Positions 18,622 to 27,087 of a stretch of 37,160 nt of DNA are shown here, one piece after another. Both the position numbers and the translations under genes were made by a program. Positions within the stretch are counted from its first letter, which is position 1. Each line of letters begins with the position of its first letter. Origin of the DNA: Paludibacteraceae bacterium (GTDB taxonomy: Bacteria > Bacteroidota > Bacteroidia > Bacteroidales > Paludibacteraceae); the NCBI GenBank assembly GCA_024401475.1, contig JAKSKZ010000035.1, positions 1 through 37,160 of the forward strand. The letters run 5' to 3'. The notes below the pieces were generated by a model. It was not told the DNA's origin and searched no databases. It saw only the letters and a list, made by a program, of their open reading frames with translations.

Positions 18622-18629
18622 TATTTTTG
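18622..18629 (+). promoter_or_regulatory. Candidate -7 box of the five-gene operon
   Basis: TATTTTTG matches TAnnTTTG and is the only such match I found between the palindrome and the mod start. There is no -33 TTG at the right spacing, so activation or a non-canonical promoter would be needed. The leader would be about 350 nt. Confidence 0.3.
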
Positions 18630-18754
18630 AGTGAATAAAAATATCCTCTTTACGGAGGGTGAAATTTTAAACATTTCGAAGAATTTTCCTTTCGGGGAAG
18701 TGAAACATAGATTGAATTTTACATATTATTAATCAAAGCGATAGCTATTTCGGA

Positions 18755-18913
18755 TAGTCCAGAAACGTGAGAAATTTCAATGACTAAGTTACATCGAAGA
18801 TATAGTTACGCCGCGTCATAGCGTGGCGGTAACTTATCTGGTGTAACTGGGCACTTCTCACGGCCTCTGGACTAGGGTAAGCGAAACCACGCTTACTTTT
18901 TGTCCAGAGGCCG
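18755..18913 (+). other. Nested inverted repeats upstream of mod: possible structured leader RNA or DNA site
   Basis: Four nested pairings span 18755-18874: TAGTCCAGA with TCTGGACTA (18755-18763/18866-18874), CGTGAGAA with TTCTCACG (18766-18773/18855-18862), AGTTACATCG with TGGTGTAACT (18787-18796/18839-18848, two G-T pairs) and GTTACGCCGCG with CGTGGCGGTAAC (18805-18815/18822-18833, one bulge). A second structure pairs CGGCCTCTGGAC (18861-18872) perfectly with GTCCAGAGGCCG (18902-18913), enclosing GTAAGCG/CGCTTAC (18877-18883/18890-18896). The two structures share 18861-18874 and so exclude each other. The region ends 66 bp before mod. No reverse transcriptase or integron integrase is nearby. 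Confidence 0.6.
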
Positions 18914-18979
18914 ACAACTTTTAGAGAAGGTCCAACTAACTCCGGTAAGATGCTGTGGCGATAAAATGGACGTAGGCGT

Positions 18980-20911
18980 ATGGCACAGAAGATAGACCGT
19001 GCGGCACTGGCGCAGCGTATCCGTGAGTTGGAGGGTTTATCTTCTGATGAGCGCAGTGCGTTGTTGGAGTTGCTGCACACGAAGAAGTATGGCTTGGTTT
19101 GGGAGAACAAGCCCGAAGACGTAGAAGAACGTTTGAGAGAGAATCTGCCTGTTTTGGAGGAGGTGACGGAACGACACATCTTGTCGGATGCCCCCGACGC
19201 ACCCAACCACATCCTGATCGAGGGCGATAATCTGGAGGCGCTGACCGCCTTGACCTACACCCACGAAGGAAAGATTGATGTGATATATATTGATCCACCG
19301 TATAACACTGGAAATAAGGATTTTGTCTATAACGATGCCTACGTCGATTCGGAGGATTCCTATCGTCATAGCAAATGGCTCTCGTTCATGCATAAGCGTT
19401 TGAAGATTGCCAAACGATTGTTGTCTGATAAAGGTGTGATTTTCATCTCTATTGATGACAATGAACAGGCAAATTTGAAATTGATGTGTGATGAGGTGTT
19501 TGGATTAAGAAATTTTGTAGCAGAATTTATTTGGAAGAAAAAGCAAGGTGGTGGTAATGATTCTGGTTTTGTAGTTACAGAGCATGAGTATGTACTTTGT
19601 ATTGCAAATAACATTTCAAAACTTGTAATGGGATTGGATAAAAGTTATGTGTTAGATGATAAACTTTATCCATTTAAAGATGAGAAAGGTGAGTACGGAT
19701 TAGTTACCTTAGATAAAGCATCTATCCAAATTAGTCAGTCTTTGATTTTTGATATTATTGGTCCCAATGGAGAAAAATACTATCCTCGCATTGTGAATGG
19801 AAAGCAATCGTGTTGGCGTTGGAGTAAGGCAAAGGTGGAAAGTCAGTACGATGAACTTGTTTTTAAGAAAGGAAAGGTTTATACCAAATACTATCGACCA
19901 AAAGAAGGTGTGACACCTAAAAGTTTGTTGATAGATGCGATATATGGAAGAACGGAAAGTGGAAATGATGATATAAAACAAATATTTGGAGTAAAGCCAT
20001 TTGGCTATCCGAAACCTATATTGTTGATTAGACATATATTATCTATTTCGTCCATTGAAAAAGACAATTCCATCATCCTAGACTTCTTCGCCGGCTCCGG
20101 CACAACCCTTCATGCCACGATGCAGTTGAACAAAGAAGATGGCGGACACCGTCAGTGTATCTTGGTGACGAACAACGAGAATAATATATGCGAGGAGGTA
20201 ACGTATGAAAGAGCCAAGAGAGTAATAAAAGGCTACAATGCAAGTCTGAGTAGTAATGAGGAATTATACAATAAAAAACTCACGCTTAAAGACCTCAAAA
20301 AAGCAAATGAATTTATTGAGGAAATGGAACTCGCCCAACAAACAGCATCAGAAGATTATGATGAGGTAAAGAGTGAATTTAAGGATGGCGTTCTTAAAGT
20401 CATTGGTTCAAAGAAGGGGGAGCACTTTGTGGATGGGCTAACTGAAAATTCTTTGCGTTATTATCGGACGAAGCTTTTGCCACGAGAATCGTCAGTTACA
20501 TGTATGCGAAATTTTATGGCGTCAAGTGTGGATTTGTTGTGCATTAAAAACGATTTGTACGAAGAGCAATCCAACTTTGGCTCTATTCGTTTGAATTCGA
20601 AGTATGCTCGATACTTTGCAAATGCAGAAAAGCAAATGCTTGTTATATTCAATGACATGGCAATAGAGAGCCTTGTAGAAGAAATCAAAAAGATGTCAGA
20701 CAATACGCATATCTCAGTTTATGTATTCTCTGTAAATAACTATGCAATGGAGGCAGATTTTGAAGATGTGGCAGACAAAGTTTCTTTGTGTGCTCTCCCT
20801 GCTGCGATTTACAATGCATATTTGAAGGTTTTGCCAAAGAAAAATCATATAGAAAATGCTAAAGAGTCTGAATCTGAAGCAATAACCAACGAAGAGGAGG
20901 GGCAACTATGA
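18980..20911 (+). CDS. Type III-like DNA adenine methyltransferase (Mod)
   Basis: Probably methylates adenine at N6 within a specific site to mark host DNA. It is 643 residues. Motif IV DPPY is at 105-108 and the AdoMet-binding FAGSGTT follows at about 369-375; this order (IV before I) is the beta class used by type III Mod subunits. The stretch between them, about 150-365, should hold the target recognition domain and is visibly more AT-rich than the motifs around it. An in-frame stop at 18962-18964 and no earlier ATG fix the start at 18980. Its stop overlaps the start of the helicase gene by 4 bp (ATGA), so translation is coupled. The C-terminal ~170 residues have no motif I recognise. Confidence 0.92.
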   Translation: MAQKIDRAALAQRIRELEGLSSDERSALLELLHTKKYGLVWENKPEDVEERLRENLPVLEEVTERHILSDAPDAPNHILIEGDNLEALTALTYTHEGKIDVIYIDPPYNTGNKDFVYNDAYVDSEDSYRHSKWLSFMHKRLKIAKRLLSDKGVIFISIDDNEQANLKLMCDEVFGLRNFVAEFIWKKKQGGGNDSGFVVTEHEYVLCIANNISKLVMGLDKSYVLDDKLYPFKDEKGEYGLVTLDKASIQISQSLIFDIIGPNGEKYYPRIVNGKQSCWRWSKAKVESQYDELVFKKGKVYTKYYRPKEGVTPKSLLIDAIYGRTESGNDDIKQIFGVKPFGYPKPILLIRHILSISSIEKDNSIILDFFAGSGTTLHATMQLNKEDGGHRQCILVTNNENNICEEVTYERAKRVIKGYNASLSSNEELYNKKLTLKDLKKANEFIEEMELAQQTASEDYDEVKSEFKDGVLKVIGSKKGEHFVDGLTENSLRYYRTKLLPRESSVTCMRNFMASSVDLLCIKNDLYEEQSNFGSIRLNSKYARYFANAEKQMLVIFNDMAIESLVEEIKKMSDNTHISVYVFSVNNYAMEADFEDVADKVSLCALPAAIYNAYLKVLPKKNHIENAKESESEAITNEEEGQL

Positions 20912-23235
20912 AGCTAAAGCAATATCAAGAAACTGCCATCAAAGAGCTTGTATATAGTGTATTCAAGCAATTGGACATTGATGGCGTGAGACGTAAAATC
21001 GTTTTTAAAGCACCTACGGGAGCGGGTAAAACGGTGATGATTACCGAGACCATGTGCAGAGTGCATGAAACGATAGCCGATAGTGATTGTCAATATAATC
21101 GTGTGGCGTATATATGGATTGCTCCCAATGCACTTCATATTCAAAGTTACAAAGGCATGAAGAATGCTTTTACTGACACGAAACGTCTTTCCCCGATTGT
21201 TTATGATGAAATTGAGTTGAGTGAAGATTCGTATATCAAGCCTGGCGAAGTCTTTTTTGTCAATTGGCAGAGCATCAATAAGACAAAGAATGTAATGGTG
21301 CGAGGGTCAGAGCAGGCTTGTTCTATATATGATGTTATTAGAAGAACTTCGGAGGAACATAATATTCCGATTGTTTGTATTATTGACGAGGAACACATGT
21401 TCGCAGGAGAGAATGCAAAGAAATCGGAAAAGGTTTTGTCTCAAATTAATCCCAAAGTTGAAGTTCGTATTAGTGCCACCCCAAAAACAACCGATTATGA
21501 TGATTTGGTAAAGGTGGATAGGTCGCAAGTCATCAACGAAGGTATGATTAAAATGGGCATCTCCTTAAATCCTGCCGTACGAGGAGATAAAACAGAAGAA
21601 GCTCTTAATATTTACTTGTTAGGCGAGGCTTTGAAAAAACGGAAACAGTTGGCAGATGCCTACAAGCAGTTAGGAATCAACATCAATCCGTTGTTGTTGA
21701 TTCAATTGCCCAATGACAATGTTGAGGCTTTGACTCAGGACGAGGTGGCATTGAAAGATTCTTTGTTGCAGGTGCTTGATGTCATGCACCAATCAAGTGT
21801 GGAAAATGGGAAGGTGGCTGTATGGTTATCTGGCGAAAGAAAGAACTTGGAAGGAATTGAAAAGAATGATTCTCTTGTTGACGTTTTGATATTCAAACAA
21901 GCAATAGCAATGGGATGGGATTGTCCGAGGGCGGCAGTCTTGTTGATTTATAGAAAGCTTAGCAGCGAGTCGTTTACGATTCAAACGGTTGGTCGAATTA
22001 TGCGAATGCCACAACAACGTTTTTACAATAATCCCATACTCAACATGGGGTATGTCTATACGGATCTTAGTGCAGATGTGATAAAGATTGAGGCTGACAG
22101 CATTGATTACATTTCTATGCAACAAGCCGTTCGCAGAGATGGTTTGACGAACATCACCTTGAAGTCGTATAAGGAGGAACGTTCTAATAAAGAGAATAAT
22201 GTGTTGCGAGCCGATTTCAAAAAAGTATTGTTCGACTATTTTGTGAATGAGTGGACACTGCAGAAGCAAGGTTCTTTGGTCTTTTCGTGGGATGATGACG
22301 GAAATGCCAATGTTAGTCCTCAGAGTAAAATTGAGGAAAATAGAAGAGTTGCCTCAAATCATATTATATTGAACATTACAAGTGTGCAGGTTGACATCCC
22401 AACGGATATGAATATTATAGATGAAGAAGGTGTTATTCAAACCCAAAACAAAACGGGATTTGCACGAACTCCTTTTGAACTTAAAAAAATTTTCGAGAGG
22501 TTTTGCTCGCAGATGCTTAATGGATGGTCTAAATCTCAATGTGCTAATCATTTGGAAAATGGGTTGTTGGAAGCTATGGAACAATTATTCGAAATATTCG
22601 AGACGGATGCTTATAAGGTGATCTGCAGTAAACAAAATATGCCCAAATTCGCCGATATTGTTGGCAGAGCATTGGCATATTACAAGAAAGAGGTAATGCC
22701 TAAAAAGCTCAAGGCGAATAGAGGCTTCATTCCATTCTTCTGGAGTTTGCCTGAACTTCGCACATATAAAGATTCTGTATATCAAGGAAAATTAGATGTT
22801 AAAAACCATGCACTTTTGCCTTATTATGAATTGAACAGAGTGTCATCTCCAGAACAGAAATTCACTAAGTTTTTGGAAGAAAATTCAGAGAATATAGATT
22901 GGTGGTATAAAAATGGAGATAATGGTTCTGAACATTTTGCGGTTAAGTATGAGAATAGTCAGAAGAAAAATGCTTTGTTCTTTGTTGATTATATCGTCAG
23001 AATGAAGGATGGAAGAATTTTCCTCTTTGACACAAAATCTGAAAATAGCGATTCGGAAGCTCCTTACAAGCATAATGGACTTATTGATTATATGGAGGAG
23101 GATGATAATAAGGATTTGAATCTAAAGGGTGGCGTTATAATTGAGCATAATATGAATTGGATGTATTCCTCATATAGAATTGAAAACACAACAGACTTGA
23201 CAGGCTGGGATTCTTTCCATCCTGATTTAGTATAA
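20908..23235 (+). CDS. Type III-like restriction subunit (Res): SF2 helicase with PD-(D/E)xK-like C-terminus
   Basis: A 775-residue ATP-dependent DNA translocase and candidate nuclease. Walker A APTGAGKT is at 35-42, the Walker B box is DEEH at 160-163 (usually DEAH), motif III is SATPKT, and motif VI is QTVGRIMR (359-366). Near the C-terminus VDY...LFDTK (Asp694, Asp708, Lys710) fits the D...(D/E)xK nuclease core of type III Res proteins. It is shorter than the well-studied EcoP1I/EcoP15I Res subunits (near 970 residues). GAGGAGG about 8-14 bp before the ATG is a strong ribosome site, unusual for this phylum. With Mod it should form a modification and restriction pair. Confidence 0.9.
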   Translation: MKLKQYQETAIKELVYSVFKQLDIDGVRRKIVFKAPTGAGKTVMITETMCRVHETIADSDCQYNRVAYIWIAPNALHIQSYKGMKNAFTDTKRLSPIVYDEIELSEDSYIKPGEVFFVNWQSINKTKNVMVRGSEQACSIYDVIRRTSEEHNIPIVCIIDEEHMFAGENAKKSEKVLSQINPKVEVRISATPKTTDYDDLVKVDRSQVINEGMIKMGISLNPAVRGDKTEEALNIYLLGEALKKRKQLADAYKQLGININPLLLIQLPNDNVEALTQDEVALKDSLLQVLDVMHQSSVENGKVAVWLSGERKNLEGIEKNDSLVDVLIFKQAIAMGWDCPRAAVLLIYRKLSSESFTIQTVGRIMRMPQQRFYNNPILNMGYVYTDLSADVIKIEADSIDYISMQQAVRRDGLTNITLKSYKEERSNKENNVLRADFKKVLFDYFVNEWTLQKQGSLVFSWDDDGNANVSPQSKIEENRRVASNHIILNITSVQVDIPTDMNIIDEEGVIQTQNKTGFARTPFELKKIFERFCSQMLNGWSKSQCANHLENGLLEAMEQLFEIFETDAYKVICSKQNMPKFADIVGRALAYYKKEVMPKKLKANRGFIPFFWSLPELRTYKDSVYQGKLDVKNHALLPYYELNRVSSPEQKFTKFLEENSENIDWWYKNGDNGSEHFAVKYENSQKKNALFFVDYIVRMKDGRIFLFDTKSENSDSEAPYKHNGLIDYMEEDDNKDLNLKGGVIIEHNMNWMYSSYRIENTTDLTGWDSFHPDLV

Positions 23236-23248
23236 AAACGATTGACCA

Positions 23249-23470
23249 ATGGCAAAAGGATTAGACGGAACATTTTTGAACTACGGCATCCGCAAGGACG
23301 ACATGGAAATTGTGCAACGAGTGTGCGAGGATGACGGTGTCGATTTCGAGTGGGTGAAAGAGGAAGTGCTTCGGTGCTACCAAGACCGTAAGAATAACAA
23401 CATCGACATGGAGGAAGAGAAGGAAGTGTCGAAACTGCTGAAGCAGGCTTTGAAAAGCATCAACAACTAA
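23249..23470 (+). CDS. Small acidic protein of the defence operon
   Basis: 73 residues, rich in charged residues (DDMEIVQRVCEDD, MEEEKEVSKLL), with no membrane segment or signal. It lies 13 bp after res and 5 bp before the DndD-like gene, so it belongs to the operon. It resembles short proteins that databases, as I recall, label DNA modification system-associated small protein; I could not check this. It may be an adaptor or regulator of the neighbouring ATPases. The steady reading frame, tight spacing and balanced composition support it as real. Confidence 0.8.
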   Translation: MAKGLDGTFLNYGIRKDDMEIVQRVCEDDGVDFEWVKEEVLRCYQDRKNNNIDMEEEKEVSKLLKQALKSINN

Positions 23471-23475
23471 GGCTT

Positions 23476-25485
23476 ATGATCATACAACGAATTAAAGCAG
23501 AATACTATAAGACCTACAAGTCGCTCGATTTGGATCTGTCGGTCGAAGCAGACCGCCCCATCATCTTGATCGGTGGTCAGAGCGGTGGCGGTAAAACCAC
23601 CTTGTTCGAGGCTATCTATGGGGCATTGTATGGCTTGGAAATCACTACGGAAAAGGAGTTCAAAGAACTGTTCAACGTTGGTGTGCAGGATTACGTGGAC
23701 AAGTCCATCGTCTTGGAAATATATTTTTCGGGCGAAGTCTTGAACACGACAAAGCAATATTGCATTTGTCGAACTTATAAAGTCATCAACGGCAGGGTGG
23801 TGGAGAATGTGAAACTCTGTTTCGATTCTAACACCTACACCTATGGAAGCGCTACGCCTGAAAAGGTCAAAGCGGAGAACCAGAAGGTTGTCAACAAAAT
23901 CATTGACGCGAACCTGCCCAAAGAATTGAGCAACTACTTCTTGTTCGATGCCATGAATGCCAGCAAATTGGTGAAAGAGAATCAAATCAACAACTTGATT
24001 CAGAAGAATATCAATTCGGTCATGCGTTTCAATCGCTATCAAAAGATGGAGAAGGCGGCTTCTTCGTTGTTGGAAGAAGAGAAGGCAAAACGTCTGGAGA
24101 ACGAGCAGCAGGAGAAGGAGTATAAGCAGTTGGTGGCAGATATTGACAATCTTACGATAGAACTTGACACACACCAAAGTCGCTATGAGAAGGCACTGCT
24201 TTATTCAGCGGACAATAGGCAACTATATGAGTCGTTAAAGCAGGGAGAGAACGACGAGGCTATTAACAAGGGGAAGATTGCACAGATTCAACGAAAGGTG
24301 GACAACCTAATTGATTCGGAACGCTCTTATCGTGATAGCGTTGATGCGTTGGTGAAAAACTTGGAGACGGACGTGGTGATGGTGAAATTGGCCGACACAT
24401 TGAAAAGCGAGGTGGAGTTGATCCTTTCGTCTAAGTCGCAAACCGAAGTTTCCCGAAAGACCATCTACGACGAGGTGCAGTTGAAGGATATTTCCCAAAA
24501 GATAATCGCCATCCTGACCAGACGTCATCTGCTGAATCAAGAGATAACGGTGGATAGTTTGGTGAAGGATTTGCAATACGAGCAGGAGGATAATGATGTC
24601 GTGCATGACCGATATTCGTTTCTTTCCGATTCGGATTTGACGGCTCTGAGAGCTTTGAGTCAGACGGCTGTAAACTGTTTTCTTAACTTGAACGAAAAGA
24701 AGGATGGTTTGGAGATTGAGTTGGAAGACCTTCCGAACTGGGAACGAGAGATTCAATTGCTGCAAGGACAGTTGAATGGCACCGATTATACCCTTATTGC
24801 AGAGTATGAGAAGAATGAACGTGAGATTGCAGAATTGAAAAATAAGATAGTCGATACGAAAAATAGGATAGAGACGCTACAGAGGAGGAAGTCGTCTTTT
24901 GACTTCCAAGTTTCAAATAGGCCCGATCCGAAATACGACCTTTTGTGCAAGTTGCCACAATTCTTCAAGGATTTGAACAACAAGTTGTTGCGACATCGTA
25001 AGCAAAACATAGAGCGGAGAATGAAGGAGTGCTTGAACAAGAATTTGGTCGTCTATCGAGACATGATAGGACGTGTCGAACTCTCGCAGAACGACAACAA
25101 TATCTCTTTCAAAATGTTCCATGTCAGGGGCAATGAAATCTCGCTGAATCAGTTGAATGCAGCGAGCAAGCAGATGGTGATGCAGGTGTTGCTGAAGGTC
25201 TTGTATGAGTTGGGCGATTACGAACCGCCTGTAATGATAGACACCGTGATGGGCGTGCTCGACAAGGCAAGCCGCGAGACGATCATTCAGAACTATTTCC
25301 CTGACTTGGCAAAGCAGACTATCTTGTTGAGTACAGACACGGAGATAACGGTGGAGCGTGACTTTGAGAAGGTGGCTTCGTTCATTTCCAAGACCTATAC
25401 GCTCCATCGTGACTTGGAGGAGCAATGCACAACCATAACAGACGATTATTTTGGCGAAAGAAAGGAGGACTACTGCGATGATTGA
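23476..25485 (+). CDS. DndD/SMC-like coiled-coil ATPase
   Basis: A 669-residue ATPase of the SMC/RecF/DndD type. Walker A GGQSGGGKT is at 33-41, followed by FEAIYGALYGLE as in DndD. Residues of about 175-500 are charged and helical, forming coiled coil, with no clear zinc hook. The head reassembles at the C-terminus: the signature motif is LNAASKQ (about 560-566) instead of the usual LS-GE-Q, then Walker B PVMIDTVMGVLD (Asp589) and the DndD-like FPDLAKQTILLSTDTE. The degenerate signature may alter ATP use. The stop codon overlaps the start of the next gene by 8 bp. No DndB, DndC or DndE sulfur-modification genes are present. Confidence 0.88.
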   Translation: MIIQRIKAEYYKTYKSLDLDLSVEADRPIILIGGQSGGGKTTLFEAIYGALYGLEITTEKEFKELFNVGVQDYVDKSIVLEIYFSGEVLNTTKQYCICRTYKVINGRVVENVKLCFDSNTYTYGSATPEKVKAENQKVVNKIIDANLPKELSNYFLFDAMNASKLVKENQINNLIQKNINSVMRFNRYQKMEKAASSLLEEEKAKRLENEQQEKEYKQLVADIDNLTIELDTHQSRYEKALLYSADNRQLYESLKQGENDEAINKGKIAQIQRKVDNLIDSERSYRDSVDALVKNLETDVVMVKLADTLKSEVELILSSKSQTEVSRKTIYDEVQLKDISQKIIAILTRRHLLNQEITVDSLVKDLQYEQEDNDVVHDRYSFLSDSDLTALRALSQTAVNCFLNLNEKKDGLEIELEDLPNWEREIQLLQGQLNGTDYTLIAEYEKNEREIAELKNKIVDTKNRIETLQRRKSSFDFQVSNRPDPKYDLLCKLPQFFKDLNNKLLRHRKQNIERRMKECLNKNLVVYRDMIGRVELSQNDNNISFKMFHVRGNEISLNQLNAASKQMVMQVLLKVLYELGDYEPPVMIDTVMGVLDKASRETIIQNYFPDLAKQTILLSTDTEITVERDFEKVASFISKTYTLHRDLEEQCTTITDDYFGERKEDYCDD

Positions 25486-27064
25486 AGTGAAAATTGACGG
25501 TGTCAGAGAAATTGAGGGCATCGAGGAGAAACTCAGCGAGTTGAAAAGCTTGATGGAGCAAAAACTCAATCTGAGGGAGTATTCAGGCAACATTCGTACC
25601 GTAACGCTTCCGATGACCACGGTCAAGCGTACGTGTATGTTGGTGGGCTTGAGCAGGACGGAACAGCGTCCAATTGAAAGGGTGAACGAAATTGTCATGT
25701 CCAAAAACAACACGCCTTATCCGGCTTCCATCTTCTCGAAAGAGAGGGTGAAAAGCACGATTGTGGCTTTGATCAAACTTCGCTACCATGATTTGGACAT
25801 TGACTTGGCTAACTCAACCATGGTGGGCAAAATTTTGGGTTACGAGATGCTGCAGGGACGTGACATGTTGTTGCGTGAAGGTGTGATTGACGATTGGTTG
25901 TTGTGCTCGTCCAGTTCGAAAGTGAGTGCAGTGAATGAAATCCCAAGGTTGATGTTGAGGCTTGGCGTGTATGACAACGGAATAGACGCCTTCATGGACA
26001 TGAACGGCAAGTCTGTCTCCAATACGCAAACCATCATAGCGGGTGCTACGGGTTCGGGCAAGTCCAATCTGTTGGCCTTGTTGATGAACCAAATGAGGGA
26101 GCAGTCGGTGGAGAGCAGTTATCCTGTGAACTTCCTTTTCTTCGACTACAAAGGAGAATTTTCCGACCCAGCCAATTCGTCATGGCTGTTGAAATTCAAC
26201 ACCGATGAAAAGGCAATTCTACGCCCCATCGAGAAACCTTTGCCATTTACCCCTTTCAAGGATTTCACGGGCAAGACCATCAATGAGGTGAACCTCTATG
26301 CCACCACCATGTCAAAGGCGCTTTGTGCCATGGGCGATGCGAAGATTAGTGCCAAAATGGACGACCGACTTGCTCAGTCCATCATCGAAGCATACAAGGC
26401 GAAGAAGTTCAAACCCATTACTTTTCAAGAGATTTTGGACAACTATACAAAATTGATGACTGACCCTTCAAATGCGGATAGCGTAACCTCTTCTCTGAAT
26501 CAGATAATACGGGCTAATCTTTTCTCTGAAACAGATGAGATTGACTTGATTAAAGATTGCTACATCATTGATTTGAATCCTTTCCCGAAAGAAGGTGCGA
26601 TTGCAAAAGCGATTGTCTATTTCGTTATTTCCAAAATCAATAATATTTACGAGTTACTGCCAAAGCAGGCACAGAATGACGAGTGTGTGGAATTGCGGCA
26701 TTTTACGATTATCGACGAGGCTCATTATATGCTTGGTTTTGAAAACGTTCCTCTCTACAATTTGATTCAAGTGGGAAGAAACAAGGGATTAAGCATCATC
26801 CTCGCAACGCAAGACATGTCGCACTATAGGAGCGACAAATTTGACTTCTTGAGCAACGCACAATATCCTATGGTAATGAAGCAGCAATCGCAAAACGATT
26901 CCATCTTAAAAGGTCTATTTGGAGTGAGCGGAAACGAACTGTCTCAGCTTAAGTCGGAAGTCAGCGGACTTCAAAAGGGCGAGGTAATCATGAAGGATGC
27001 AGATAATGTTCTGTTAGGCATCGGCAAGAAATGGAAAAAGATAAAGTTGAACAAGGTGATTTAG
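25478..27064 (+). CDS. HerA/FtsK-like ATPase
   Basis: 528 residues from the preferred start at 25478. Walker A GATGSGKS is at 189-196, FFDYKGEF follows (as in HerA), Walker B IIDEAHYM is at about 411-418 (Asp413, Glu414), and ILATQDMSHY is a HerA-type sensor segment. HerA-like proteins form hexameric DNA translocases and pair with nucleases in defence systems. ATG 25478 was chosen because AAAGGAGG (25461-25468) lies 9 bp upstream; the longer frame begins with TTG at 25451, which has no such site. ATGATTGA overlaps the previous stop. It is the last gene of the operon. The N-terminal ~185 residues could be an oligomerisation domain, but I do not recognise them. Confidence 0.9.
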   Translation: MIEVKIDGVREIEGIEEKLSELKSLMEQKLNLREYSGNIRTVTLPMTTVKRTCMLVGLSRTEQRPIERVNEIVMSKNNTPYPASIFSKERVKSTIVALIKLRYHDLDIDLANSTMVGKILGYEMLQGRDMLLREGVIDDWLLCSSSSKVSAVNEIPRLMLRLGVYDNGIDAFMDMNGKSVSNTQTIIAGATGSGKSNLLALLMNQMREQSVESSYPVNFLFFDYKGEFSDPANSSWLLKFNTDEKAILRPIEKPLPFTPFKDFTGKTINEVNLYATTMSKALCAMGDAKISAKMDDRLAQSIIEAYKAKKFKPITFQEILDNYTKLMTDPSNADSVTSSLNQIIRANLFSETDEIDLIKDCYIIDLNPFPKEGAIAKAIVYFVISKINNIYELLPKQAQNDECVELRHFTIIDEAHYMLGFENVPLYNLIQVGRNKGLSIILATQDMSHYRSDKFDFLSNAQYPMVMKQQSQNDSILKGLFGVSGNELSQLKSEVSGLQKGEVIMKDADNVLLGIGKKWKKIKLNKVI

Positions 27065-27087
27065 TTGGATTTGAGTTCTTTTATTTG

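Noticed and set aside
18755..18913. Integron attC site or retron RNA as the explanation for the nested repeats
   Set aside because: No integrase or reverse transcriptase is in the window and the conserved attC core boxes are not placed at the hairpin base.
25451..25477. Earlier start (TTG at 25451) for the HerA-like gene
   Set aside because: It lacks a ribosome site, while ATG 25478 has AAAGGAGG at the right distance and overlaps the previous stop in the usual coupled way.
18980..27064. A standard Dnd phosphorothioation system
   Set aside because: Only a DndD-like ATPase is present; dndB, dndC and dndE and a cysteine desulfurase are absent, while Mod and Res are present.
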